Origin: Duganella sp. BuS-21
Lineage (GTDB): Bacteria; Pseudomonadota; Gammaproteobacteria; Burkholderiales; Burkholderiaceae_D
Assembly (NCBI GenBank): GCA_041874725.1
Contig: CP097466.1
Location: 620,001-684,000, forward strand
Reading direction: 5' to 3'
DNA: 64,000 bases
Below, one piece after another: positions 9,232-17,505 of the stretch. The notes under the pieces are model-generated. The model was not told the DNA's origin. It saw only the letters and a list, made by a program, of their open reading frames with translations, and searched no databases. Position 1 is the first letter of the stretch; each line of letters begins with the position of its first letter. The translations under genes and the position numbers were made by a program.

Positions 9232-10773
9232 ATGACTGAACCGCGCTTGCAGATGCTGGGCGTTTCCAAGATCTATCCCTCGGTGGTGGCCAACGCCGGC
9301 GTCAACCTGACGGTCATGCCCGGCGAGATCCACGCCGTGCTGGGCGAAAACGGCGCCGGCAAAAGCACGCTGATGAAGATCATCTACGGCGTGGTCAAGC
9401 CGGACGAAGGCCAGGTCATGTGGGAAGGCCGCCAGGTCCACATCCACTCGCCGCACGATGCGCGCAAGCTGGGCATCGGCATGGTGTTCCAGCATTTCGC
9501 CCTGTTCGAGACGCTGACGGTGGCCGAAAACATCGCGCTGGCGCTGGACGACAAGGTCACGCCGGCCGCATTGGCGCCGCGTATCCGCGCCGTCTCCGAA
9601 CAATATGGTTTGCCGCTCGATCCGGAACGGCTGGTGCACAGCATGTCGGTGGGCGAGCGCCAGCGGGTGGAGATCGTGCGCTGCCTGCTGCAGTCGCCCA
9701 AGCTGCTGATCATGGACGAACCGACTTCGGTGCTGACGCCCGATGCGGTGCTCAAGCTGTTCGAGTCGCTGCGGCGGCTGGCGGCGGAGGGCGTGAGCAT
9801 TCTCTATATCAGCCACAAGCTCGATGAGATCCAGGCCCTGTGCGACAAGGCCACGGTGCTGCGCGGCGGGCGCGTGTCCGGCACCGCCTTGCCGAAACAG
9901 GAAAGCGCCAGGTCGCTGGCGGAACTGATGATCGGCCGCGAGCTGCCCGAATGTGTACACAATCCGCGCGCGCCGGGCGCGGTGCTGCTGGCGCTGGAGC
10001 AGCTGAATGTGCAGAGCGACGACCCGTTCGGCACGCGCCTGAAAGACATCAGCCTGTCGCTGCGCAGCGGAGAAATCATCGGCATCGCCGGCATTTCCGG
10101 CAATGGCCAGCAGGAGTTGTTGAAAGTGATTTCCGGCGAGCGCGCACTGCATAGGCGTGAGGGCACAATACGTCTCGGCGCGCAGGACGTGGGCGCACTC
10201 GACGCCGCGCAACGGCGCCAGCTTGGCCTTGGCTTCGTGCCGGAGGAGCGCCTCGGGCGCGGTGCGGTGCCGGATCTGTCGCTGGCCGACAATGCGCTGC
10301 TGACCGGCTACGTGGCCGCCGCCAACACCGGCATGGTGAAGCGGGGACTGGTGCAGGGTGGCGCGGTGCGCGCCTTTGCGCAACAGGTGATCGAGCGTTT
10401 CAAGGTCAAGTGCGGCGGCGCGCAGTCGGCGGCGGCCAGCCTCTCGGGCGGCAATCTGCAGAAATTCATCGTCGGCCGCGAGATCTTGCTGGCGCCGAAG
10501 GTGATGGTGTTCGCGCAGCCGACATGGGGCGTGGACATCGGCGCGGCCGTGCTGATACGCCAGGCCATCATCGACATGCGCGACCAGGGCGTGGCGGTGC
10601 TGGTGCTGTCCGAGGAGCTCGACGAATTGTTCATGATGAGCGACCGCATCGCCGTGCTGGCCGACGGTCGCCTGTCGCGCGCGGTGCCGGCGGAGGCCAC
10701 CAGCGTCAACCAGATCGGCGTGTGGATGAGCGGCGATTTCGATCACCAGGGAGCAGACCATGTCACGGCTTGA
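9232..10773 (+). CDS. Duplicated ABC transporter ATPase (purine/nucleoside importer)
   Basis: A 513-residue protein with two ABC domains in tandem, as in RbsA/YufO-type importers. Domain 1 has Walker A GENGAGKST (about residues 38-46), signature VGERQRVEI and Walker B LLIMDEPTS. Domain 2 has a degenerate Walker A (GISGNGQQELL), signature LSGGNLQK and a Walker B region ending FAQPTWGVD, where the usual catalytic Asp-Glu is replaced by Ala-Gln; this makes domain 2 likely non-hydrolysing, which is common in this family. The start at 9232 follows GAAGGGA; an upstream ATG at 9160 has no family sequence. It overlaps the first permease gene by 14 bp. Confidence 0.92.
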   Translation: MTEPRLQMLGVSKIYPSVVANAGVNLTVMPGEIHAVLGENGAGKSTLMKIIYGVVKPDEGQVMWEGRQVHIHSPHDARKLGIGMVFQHFALFETLTVAENIALALDDKVTPAALAPRIRAVSEQYGLPLDPERLVHSMSVGERQRVEIVRCLLQSPKLLIMDEPTSVLTPDAVLKLFESLRRLAAEGVSILYISHKLDEIQALCDKATVLRGGRVSGTALPKQESARSLAELMIGRELPECVHNPRAPGAVLLALEQLNVQSDDPFGTRLKDISLSLRSGEIIGIAGISGNGQQELLKVISGERALHRREGTIRLGAQDVGALDAAQRRQLGLGFVPEERLGRGAVPDLSLADNALLTGYVAAANTGMVKRGLVQGGAVRAFAQQVIERFKVKCGGAQSAAASLSGGNLQKFIVGREILLAPKVMVFAQPTWGVDIGAAVLIRQAIIDMRDQGVAVLVLSEELDELFMMSDRIAVLADGRLSRAVPAEATSVNQIGVWMSGDFDHQGADHVTA

Positions 10774-11830
10774 ACGACGACCCGAACCTTCGCGCCGCAT
10801 GATGCTGGCGTCACCGCTGATCGCGGCGGCGGCCATGCTGATCACCGGCTCCATGCTGTTCTTCTTCATTGGCCAGGAGCCGCTGCACGCGTTCTACGTC
10901 TACTTCGTCAAGCCGTGGACCACGGCCTATGGGGTGGGTGAGCTGCTGCTGAAGGCGACGCCGCTGATCCTGTGCGGCGTCGGGCTGGCGATCGGCTTCC
11001 GCGCCAACGTCAACAACATCGGCGCCGACGGCCAACTCACGGTCGGCGCCATCACGGCCAGCGCGGTGGCGCTGTACTTCGACGGCGTGGAAGCCTGGTG
11101 GGTGCTGCCCCTGATGCTGCTGGCCGGTGCGCTCGGCGGCATGCTGTGGGCGGCGATACCGGCGCTGCTGCGCACGCGCTTCAATACCAGCGAGATCCTG
11201 GTGAGCCTGATGCTGGTGTATGTCGCTTATCACCTGCTCAGTTACCTGGTGCACGGACCGATGCGCGATCCCGATGGTTTCAATTTCCCGCAGTCGAAGA
11301 TGTTCGGCGAGTCGGCCACCTTGCCGCTGCTGGTCGAGAACCTGCGCGTGAACGCGGCCTTCATCCTGTCGCTGCTGATGGCGGCGGCGGCCTGGTTCTT
11401 CTGCCGCCATACCTTTGCCGGCTACCGCATGCAGGTCAGCGGCATGGCGCCGGCCGCCGCGCTGTATGCGGGCTTTAGCGAACCGCGCAATGTGTGGCTG
11501 GCGTTCATGGTCAGCGGCGCGCTGGCGGGACTGGCCGGCGTCGGCGAGGTGGCCGGGCCGCTGGGGCAGTTGCAGCCGTCGGTGTCGCCCGGCTACGGCT
11601 TCGCCGCGATCATCGTCGCCTACGTGGGGCGCTTGCATCCATTGGGCGTGGTGCTGTCGGCGTTGCTGATGTCGCTGCTGTACATCGGCGGTGAGACGGC
11701 GCAGATCGAGTTGCAGACGCCGTCCGCCATTACCGGCATCTTCCAGGGACTGCTGCTGTTTTACCTGCTGGCCGCCGACCTGTTCATCCACTATCGGATC
11801 AAGCCGCACAAGCAAGGAGTGTATGCATGA
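10760..11830 (+). CDS. ABC importer permease (YufP-like)
   Basis: A 356-residue inner membrane permease of the BPD_transp_2 family with about eight hydrophobic segments, beginning with LIAAAAMLITGSMLFFFIG. The family segment GLAIGFRANVNNIGADGQ is clear. It partners the ATPase, the second permease and the BMP binding protein to import purine nucleosides or bases. It starts 14 bp inside the ATPase gene and ends with a stop overlapping the next start (ATGA), so the three are translationally coupled. Confidence 0.9.
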   Translation: MSRLERRPEPSRRMMLASPLIAAAAMLITGSMLFFFIGQEPLHAFYVYFVKPWTTAYGVGELLLKATPLILCGVGLAIGFRANVNNIGADGQLTVGAITASAVALYFDGVEAWWVLPLMLLAGALGGMLWAAIPALLRTRFNTSEILVSLMLVYVAYHLLSYLVHGPMRDPDGFNFPQSKMFGESATLPLLVENLRVNAAFILSLLMAAAAWFFCRHTFAGYRMQVSGMAPAAALYAGFSEPRNVWLAFMVSGALAGLAGVGEVAGPLGQLQPSVSPGYGFAAIIVAYVGRLHPLGVVLSALLMSLLYIGGETAQIELQTPSAITGIFQGLLLFYLLAADLFIHYRIKPHKQGVYA

Positions 11831-12708
11831 TGAGTTCTGACTTGTTGATCGCCTTCCTCGCCAGCACCGCCGGCGCGGCCACGCCGCTGGTGGTGGCCTC
11901 GATGGGCGAGCTGGTGACCGAGCGTTCCGGCGTGCTTAATCTGGGCATGGAGGGCATGATGCTGGTGGGCGCCGTGACCGGCTTCGGTGTCACGCTCACC
12001 ACTGGCAGCATGACACTGGGCCTGCTGGCGGCAATGGCGGCCGGCATGTTGATGTCGCTGGTGTTCGGCTTTCTGGTGCTGACGTTGCAAACCAACCAGG
12101 TGGCCACCGGACTGGCGCTGACTTTATTCGGCATCGGCGTATCGGCCTTCGTCGGTCGCGGCTATGTGGGACAAACGGTGGAACGCATGCCGATCATTTT
12201 CGGTTTCGACGGCATGGTGTTCTTTTCGATTGCACTCGTCGTGGTGATCGGCTGGGCGCTGGCGCATACGCGCCTCGGCCTGGTGATCCGCGCGGTGGGC
12301 GAGTCGCCGCACAGCGCCCATGCGATCGGCTTTCCGGTGATCGGGCTGCGTTATGGCACGGTGCTGTTCGGCGGCGCGCTGGCAGGGCTGGGTGGCGCGT
12401 ACCTGTCGCTGGCGCTGACGCCGATGTGGGTCGAGGGCATGACGGCGGGGCGTGGCTGGATCGCGCTGGCGCAGGTGGTGTTCGCGACCTGGAAGCCGCG
12501 CGGCGTGCTGGTGGGCGCTTATCTGTTCGGCGGGGTGACGGTGCTGCAGTTCCACGGCCAGGGCCTGGGACTGGCGATACCGTCGGAGTTCCTGTCGATG
12601 TTGCCCTATCTTGCCACTATCGTGGTGCTAGTGCTTATCTGCCGCAATCCGCAGACAATCTTGCTGAACAAACCAATGTCGCTCGGGCAGAACTTCAAGC
12701 CCGATTAA
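11827..12708 (+). CDS. ABC importer permease (YufQ-like)
   Basis: A 293-residue permease, second membrane subunit of the importer. Family marks are [19 protein letters not shown] followed by [21 protein letters not shown] and [15 protein letters not shown]. About nine hydrophobic segments are visible. It is the last gene of the rightward operon; a small hairpin (12721-12740) follows. The pairing of a 356- and a 293-residue permease is typical of PnrABCDE/Yuf purine importers. Confidence 0.9.
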   Translation: MMSSDLLIAFLASTAGAATPLVVASMGELVTERSGVLNLGMEGMMLVGAVTGFGVTLTTGSMTLGLLAAMAAGMLMSLVFGFLVLTLQTNQVATGLALTLFGIGVSAFVGRGYVGQTVERMPIIFGFDGMVFFSIALVVVIGWALAHTRLGLVIRAVGESPHSAHAIGFPVIGLRYGTVLFGGALAGLGGAYLSLALTPMWVEGMTAGRGWIALAQVVFATWKPRGVLVGAYLFGGVTVLQFHGQGLGLAIPSEFLSMLPYLATIVVLVLICRNPQTILLNKPMSLGQNFKPD

Positions 12709-12720
12709 TTTGTGTTGTAT

Positions 12721-12740
12721 CGCCGCTGAAAAATGCGGCG
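12721..12740 (+). terminator. Possible weak terminator hairpin after the ABC operon
   Basis: CGCCGC and GCGGCG form a 6-bp stem around TGAAAAAT, 12 bp after the second permease. There is no T-tract behind it, so it may only be an mRNA 3' hairpin. Confidence 0.35.
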
Positions 12741-12813
12741 TTGCGACAATTGGTGAATATCCAGCATCGGAAATGCTTCTATTCTTTGGGAGATCCCAAC
12801 GTAAGGAGCGGTC

Positions 12814-14463
12814 ATGCGAGTAAATAGCCCCGTCACACAGAACGAATACGTCATGGACGATGGCAAGACCATCGTCTCCACCACCGATTTGCAAGGCAAT
12901 ATCAACTACGCCAATCCCTACTTTTTAGAAGTCAGTGGATTCACGGAGGAAGAGTTGATCGGTGCGCCGCAGAACATCGTGCGCCATCCCGACATGCCGG
13001 TGGAAGCGTTCGCCGATCTGTGGGCCACCATCAAGAGCGGCATGCCGTGGACCGGGATGGTGAAGAACCGCTGCAAGAACGGCGACTATTACTGGGTGCT
13101 GGCCAACGTCACGCCCGTCATCGAGAACGGCAAGCCGGTCGGCTACCTGTCGGTGCGCACCAAGCCATCGCGCGAGCAGGTGCGCGCGGCCGATGCGGTG
13201 TACCGCGAGATCAAGGCCGGCAACTCACGCAATCTGCGGATTGAAAAAGGCCGCGCGGTATCGACCGGCATCGCCGCACGGCTGCGCGCAATGACGCGCG
13301 CTTCGCTACCCGCGCAAATCGCCGCCGCCACCACGCTGCTGGTGGGCGTGCTGGGTGTGCTGGCGCTGTCGCTGCTGCTGATGGATGACACCACCGTGGC
13401 CGAGGCGCATAACTGGCTTGGCGCTGCGGCCATCGTGGCATTGGTGGGCATGCTGGCCTTCGGCCGCAACCTGTACGTGAACGTCGCGCTGCCGCTGCGG
13501 CAGGCCACGCGCTGTGCGCGCATGATGGCCGGCGGCGACCTGACCTCGTCGATCGACATCCAGCGCGACGATGAAGTGGGCCAGCTGCTGGCGGCGCTGC
13601 GGCAGACCAATATCAACCTGCACAGCATCATCGGCGACGTGCGCGCCAACTTCGACGAGATATCGGTGGCCACCGATGAAATCGCGGATGGCAATATGGA
13701 TTTGTCGGGCCGCACCGAATCGCAGGCATCCAGCCTTCAGCAGACCGCATCGAGCATGGAGCAGTTGACCGCCACCGTGCAGCAGAGCGCAAGCAATGTG
13801 GCCAGCGCCAACCAGCTGGCCGAGCGTGCGCGCGAAGTAGCGGCGCAGGGCGGCACCATCGTGTCGCAGGTGGTGACCACCATGGGCGATATCAGCGCTT
13901 CCTCCAACAAGATCCTGGACATTATCGGCCTGATCGACGGCATCGCCTTCCAGACCAACATCCTGGCGCTGAATGCGGCGGTGGAAGCGGCGCGCGCCGG
14001 TGAGCAGGGGCGCGGCTTTGCGGTGGTGGCGACCGAGGTGCGCGGCCTGGCGCAGCGCTCGGCCACGGCGGCCAAGGAGATCAAGGCCTTGATCGATACC
14101 TCGATCCTGAAAGTGCAGGCGGGGACTACGCTGACCAACAGCGCCGGCTTGACCATGACGGAGGTGATCGACTCGGTCTCCCGCGTGTCCAAGGTGATGG
14201 GCGAGATTTCCAACTCCACGCGCGAGCAGAGCGACGGTATCGGCCAGGTGAACCAGGCGGTGATCAAGATCGACGACATCACGCAGCAGAATGCGGCGCT
14301 GGTGGAGCAGGCGGCGGCTGCGGCCGGCAATCTGGCGCAGCAGGCGCGTTGCGTGTCGCAGGCGATGGCGGTGTTCAAGCTGCAGCAGGTGGCCGGCGCG
14401 GGCGTGAAACGCCAGCCGGCACAGGTCAAGGCTGCAAACAAGGCGCGTTTGCAGCTGCATTGA
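12814..14463 (+). CDS. PAS-containing chemoreceptor (Aer-like MCP)
   Basis: A 549-residue methyl-accepting chemotaxis protein with an N-terminal cytoplasmic PAS domain (about residues 10-120, with the Aer-like IVRHPDMP and [14 protein letters not shown] segments). Two closely spaced hydrophobic segments (about 168-190 and 198-218) anchor it, with almost no periplasmic loop, then HAMP and a long signalling coiled coil. The hairpin tip reads [20 protein letters not shown], the CheA/CheW contact region. The Aer-type layout suggests redox or energy sensing through PAS-bound cofactor. It sits directly after the purine regulon, so a purine taxis role is possible, but a separate promoter in the 105-bp gap is equally likely. 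Confidence 0.9.
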   Translation: MRVNSPVTQNEYVMDDGKTIVSTTDLQGNINYANPYFLEVSGFTEEELIGAPQNIVRHPDMPVEAFADLWATIKSGMPWTGMVKNRCKNGDYYWVLANVTPVIENGKPVGYLSVRTKPSREQVRAADAVYREIKAGNSRNLRIEKGRAVSTGIAARLRAMTRASLPAQIAAATTLLVGVLGVLALSLLLMDDTTVAEAHNWLGAAAIVALVGMLAFGRNLYVNVALPLRQATRCARMMAGGDLTSSIDIQRDDEVGQLLAALRQTNINLHSIIGDVRANFDEISVATDEIADGNMDLSGRTESQASSLQQTASSMEQLTATVQQSASNVASANQLAERAREVAAQGGTIVSQVVTTMGDISASSNKILDIIGLIDGIAFQTNILALNAAVEAARAGEQGRGFAVVATEVRGLAQRSATAAKEIKALIDTSILKVQAGTTLTNSAGLTMTEVIDSVSRVSKVMGEISNSTREQSDGIGQVNQAVIKIDDITQQNAALVEQAAAAAGNLAQQARCVSQAMAVFKLQQVAGAGVKRQPAQVKAANKARLQLH

Positions 14464-14496
14464 TATCATGTCGCTTTCTACAAGCGGCATGGATCG

Positions 14497-14775
14497 ATGA
14501 ACATTACACTGGCGGGGCAGGGATGGAGTTTCGAGGCGACGGCGCCGGAGACGGTGCTGGAGGCGGCCGGCCGGGCCGGTATCCGCTTGCCCAGCTCTTG
14601 CCGCAACGGCAGCTGTCGCACCTGCATCTGCCTGTCCACCAGCGGTGCGGTGCGCTACAAGATGGACTGGCCGGGCCTCAGCCTGGACGAAAAACGCGAA
14701 GGCTACATCCTGCCCTGCGTGGCGATCGCCACGTCCGACCTGGTGATCGAGGCGCCGGCCGCCAGCATGGCCTAG
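14497..14775 (+). CDS. Plant-type [2Fe-2S] ferredoxin
   Basis: A 92-residue ferredoxin with the plant-type ligand pattern Cys35-x4-Cys40-x2-Cys43 (SCRNGSCRTC) and Cys74 (ILPCVAI). It carries electrons from a reductase to an oxygenase or similar acceptor in the cytoplasm. It starts 34 bp after the chemoreceptor and has no strong ribosome binding site. No reductase is adjacent. It could serve the Rieske oxygenase of the purine regulon 8 kb away, but this is only a suggestion. Confidence 0.88.
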   Translation: MNITLAGQGWSFEATAPETVLEAAGRAGIRLPSSCRNGSCRTCICLSTSGAVRYKMDWPGLSLDEKREGYILPCVAIATSDLVIEAPAASMA

Positions 14776-14779
14776 CTGT

Positions 14780-16246
14780 TTAGCCGATGAACTCGGTGTA
14801 GGCGAAGCCGTTGCCGATGACGCCGATCAGGGCTGCCTGGTTTTCCGTGCTCTCGCCGAAACCGGCCAGCACTTGCGCGCGCGAGACGTCGCCCTTGTCC
14901 AGATGTCCCAGCCACCAGTCGAAGCCGGCCGTGTCGCCGGCGCGGTGCAGCACGTTCTGATACAGGCTGTTGAGGAACTGGGCGTTGCTCTGGTTGACGC
15001 CGTACTGGTCGGCGAACTCCTTGCTCCCCATGAAGCTGCCGGCGACGTCGATCAGGCTCACGCCCTTGTCCATCGCATCGATCCAGTAACCGAGGCCGGC
15101 CTGGTCCGGCACGCGGTTGAAGGCGGCCTGGTACAGCCGGTAAGCCTGGCCGCCGAGGCCGTTGATATCCAAGCCCACCATGGTGTCGCCGAACTGCAGG
15201 CGCTCGACCCCGCTCAAGGTGTTGGCGCCGCCGCCGTTCAGCGACACGCTGTAGCTGCCGCCGTTGCGGACGATGGTGTAGTCCGCCGCCGAACCGGCAA
15301 AGATAACGGTGTCGTTGCCGGCGCCGCCTTCCACGCGGTGGCCGCTGTCGGCCAGGATGATGATGTCGTTGCCGTTGCCGGTGTTTGCATGCAGATGGCC
15401 GCCGCCGCCTTTGAGCGTAACGTTGTCGTTGCCGTCGTCGCTGGAAATGACCAGGTCGACGCTGGGCGCGCCGCCCAAGTTGATGTTGACGACGTCGTTG
15501 CCGGCGAAGTTGTTGCCGTCGGCCAGCAGCGCGCTGATGACGCTGGTGTTGCCGGTGACCGGCGCGCCCAGCTTGTTCATGACGACGCTGCTGCCGTCGG
15601 AGTAGCGCTGCACATAGCTGCTGGCGATGCCTTGCACCGACATGGTGGTCCAGCCCTCGCCGATGGAGGTGTAGTCGCCGTCCAGGTAGAAGTTGCCGGT
15701 CAGGGTGCTCGACAGCAGGGTGCGGTCGGCATGGCCGGTAATCGACGTCACCACGCCGCCGATTTTGCCGTCGCCCGTCACCGTGACGTTGCCTTGCACG
15801 GTCATGCTGGCATTGCCGAGCGTGGCATCGTAGTACGGGCTGCTGGCGGGCAGCAGGGTCTGGATGGTGGCCGAGTAGATGTTGCCGCCGTTGCTGGACA
15901 GCTGCAGACCGCCGGCCGTGGTGTAGTCGTAGCTCAGCTGGCCATCCATCGTCAGGCGGTAGGCCGAGGGCACATATTCTTCCATGTGGCTGACGCCGGC
16001 GACGCCGCTGGGGGCGCCGAGGTTGGGCAATACCAGGCCGCCGTATTGCAGCATAGCGCCGTCGGCGAAACTCACGCTCAGGTTGCTACCGTTCAGCGCG
16101 TAGCTGCTGTAGTTCTCGTAGTAGTTGGAGAAGGCGTAGTCGGCCCGGAAGAACTCGCCGATATCCTCGCCCAGCGTGGTGCCGCCGCCGGCGTTGTCGA
16201 GTAGATTCACAAGATTGCTGCTGAGATTGATAACGATATTGGCCAT
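14780..16246 (-). CDS. DUF4214 / RTX-like secreted protein
   Basis: A 488-residue protein with no N-terminal signal peptide. The N-terminal 250 residues are a beta-rich region without recognised family. Residues about 255-320 hold RTX-like Gly/Asp nonapeptides (GNGNDIIILAD, GGAGNDTVIFAG), which bind calcium and usually mark type I secreted proteins. The C-terminal 130 residues are a DUF4214 domain (YRLYQAAFNRVPDQAGLGYW, DVAGSFMGSKEFADQYG, YQNVLHRAGDTAGFDWW), often C-terminal in such exported proteins of Oxalobacteraceae. No type I secretion genes are nearby. The 60 bp upstream are very AT-rich and probably hold its promoter. Function unknown; surface or matrix protein is likely. Confidence 0.82.
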   Translation of the reverse strand: MANIVINLSSNLVNLLDNAGGGTTLGEDIGEFFRADYAFSNYYENYSSYALNGSNLSVSFADGAMLQYGGLVLPNLGAPSGVAGVSHMEEYVPSAYRLTMDGQLSYDYTTAGGLQLSSNGGNIYSATIQTLLPASSPYYDATLGNASMTVQGNVTVTGDGKIGGVVTSITGHADRTLLSSTLTGNFYLDGDYTSIGEGWTTMSVQGIASSYVQRYSDGSSVVMNKLGAPVTGNTSVISALLADGNNFAGNDVVNINLGGAPSVDLVISSDDGNDNVTLKGGGGHLHANTGNGNDIIILADSGHRVEGGAGNDTVIFAGSAADYTIVRNGGSYSVSLNGGGANTLSGVERLQFGDTMVGLDINGLGGQAYRLYQAAFNRVPDQAGLGYWIDAMDKGVSLIDVAGSFMGSKEFADQYGVNQSNAQFLNSLYQNVLHRAGDTAGFDWWLGHLDKGDVSRAQVLAGFGESTENQAALIGVIGNGFAYTEFIG

Positions 16247-16313
16247 GGCGCTGTATGTTTATTGTAAGTATGAGATTTTTACACATGTAAACTAATGTAA
16301 AAATCACCAATTG

Positions 16314-16615
16314 TCACGCGGTGGCAGATTCGCCACGCTTGCGGTAGGCGCCCGGGCCGACGCCGTAGTAGCGCGTGAAGGCGCGCCAGCATGGCGTTGA
16401 CGGCCGGCTGAAGGCGCCGCTCGGCCAGCACGCCGAACAGGCCCGGCGTCGGTTTGCGGACCATCGCCCTGGTTGTCGTCATAGCGCAGCAGTCCCGGCG
16501 TGCTGTGCGAGGGCGTGGGCTGTGCCGGATCGCCGATGTGCAGCCGGTGCGCGTCGCCGTGCGGGAAGACGATGATGTCGCCGGCTTGCAACGCGGTGCC
16601 CTCGGGCGACGAGCG
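16314..16615 (-). pseudogene. Decayed AraC-family regulator (cupin plus HTH tail)
   Basis: Three frames of the minus strand hold pieces of one AraC-type regulator. An N-terminal cupin fragment reads TALQAGDIIVFPHGDAHRL (about 16530-16605); a second frame gives GLFGVLAERRLQPAVNAML (about 16385-16440); a third ends with AFTRYYGVGPGAYRKRGES just before a stop at 16314, the usual end of an AraC helix-turn-helix. Most of the DNA-binding region is deleted and at least two frameshifts occurred. The gene's start is also gone, replaced by the remnant on the other strand. Confidence 0.7.
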
Positions 16616-16817
16616 CAGCGATGCGCTGGCGACGTTTGCCCGCACACTGGTGAGCACCAAGGGCGATGTGCCGGCCCAGGTATTGCTAGCGGTGAAGCAG
16701 GCTGGCTACAGCGACGCGCAAATCGTCGATGCCATGTTGGCGATCAGCGCTATCACTTTCACCAACCTGGTCAATCGGGTGAACGTGACGCCGCTGGATT
16801 TCCCTAAAGCTGATTAA
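16606..16817 (+). pseudogene. C-terminal remnant of a carboxymuconolactone decarboxylase/AhpD-like protein
   Basis: The plus strand reads DALATFARTLVSTKGDV, then AVKQAGYSDAQIVDAMLAI and TNLVNRVNVTPLDFPKAD before a stop at 16815. This is the last 65 or so residues of CMD/AhpD-like proteins; the N-terminal half with the CxxC motif is missing and the frame runs instead into the antisense of the AraC fragment. AraC-CMD divergent pairs are common, so one deletion probably removed both 5' ends. Confidence 0.6.
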
Positions 16818-16878
16818 TTACGCTTGATTAATTAAGTTTGATTAATTAAGTTTGATTAATTAAGTTTGATTAATCGCG
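16809..16878. repeat. Five tandem copies of a 14-bp AT-rich unit
   Basis: Five contiguous 14-bp units with consensus TTTGATTAATTAAG; copies 3 and 4 are identical and copies 1, 2 and 5 differ at the ends. Each contains TTAATTAA or a close variant. The array holds the stop of the CMD remnant on one strand and the stop of the next gene on the other, so it lies exactly at a convergent junction. Confidence 0.92.
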
Positions 16879-17175
16879 TTTGCGGAGGCGCTGCAACAGC
16901 GCCTCGGTGGTATCGCTGAGCGGCACGCCGTGCCGTCTCAGCAGCTGGATGTTGAGCACCATGTTTTCCAGCACCAGCTTGGCCGCTACGGCCATCAAGG
17001 TCAGGTGCTTGTCCTCGTCGCTGAAGCTTTCCATGGCGTCCGCCATTTCGCACAAATGGTTGGAGATCAGCGCGCGCAAATCGTGCTCGTCGAAGGGCAG
17101 GTCGGCGAAGTCGATCGGGTCTTCTTTCTCCACTTCCTGCATCAGCAATTCCAATTGTTGCGGCGTAATCGTCAT
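16870..17175 (-). CDS. Uncharacterised 101-residue acidic helical protein
   Basis: I do not recognise this protein. The start at 17175 is set by GGAG 6 bp upstream; an earlier in-frame ATG at 17244 would overlap the divergent MoaD gene. The sequence is helical and acidic (LMQEVEKEDPIDFADLPFDEHDLRALISNHL, split by short loops) and ends in a basic tail LLQRLRKRD. No signal peptide or membrane segment. Its stop lies in the 14-bp tandem repeat. It is divergent from the MoaD-propeller pair with about 60 bp between starts, so co-regulation is possible. Confidence 0.7.
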   Translation of the reverse strand: MTITPQQLELLMQEVEKEDPIDFADLPFDEHDLRALISNHLCEMADAMESFSDEDKHLTLMAVAAKLVLENMVLNIQLLRRHGVPLSDTTEALLQRLRKRD

Positions 17176-17234
17176 GCTCGACTCCAATGGTTGAGACGTT
17201 TTCATTTTATCCGCAATCGGCATAGAATCCGAAG

Positions 17235-17504
17235 ATGGCGACATTGATATTCACCCAACAGCTGGGCCGCTTCATGACCGTACCGCAGGTCGATACCGCT
17301 GCGGCTGATCTGCGCAGCGCGCTCGACGGCTGTTTCGACAAGCATCCCCGCCTGCGCGGCTATGTGCTCGACGAGCAGGGCCATCTGCGTGAGAACGTGG
17401 TGATTTTTATCGACGGCCAGCGCGCCCGCGATCCCCGGCGGCTGGACGACGCGCTCGCTCCCCATTCCCAGGTCTATATTCTGCAAGCACTGTCAGGAGG
17501 CTGA
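17235..17504 (+). CDS. MoaD/ThiS-like small ubiquitin-fold protein
   Basis: An 89-residue beta-grasp protein ending in Gly-Gly (YILQALSGG), the terminus that is adenylated and thiocarboxylated in MoaD/ThiS sulfur carriers. Family features include the FTQQLGRF start, DLRSALDGCFDKHPRLRGYV and the acidic DGQRARDPRRLDDAL segment. No MoaE, ThiG or E1-like MoeB is beside it. Instead it precedes a beta-propeller protein by 1 bp, an association seen in other bacteria whose purpose is not known to me. It may donate sulfur or be conjugated in a pathway that involves the propeller. Confidence 0.8.
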   Translation: MATLIFTQQLGRFMTVPQVDTAAADLRSALDGCFDKHPRLRGYVLDEQGHLRENVVIFIDGQRARDPRRLDDALAPHSQVYILQALSGG

Positions 17505-17505
17505 T

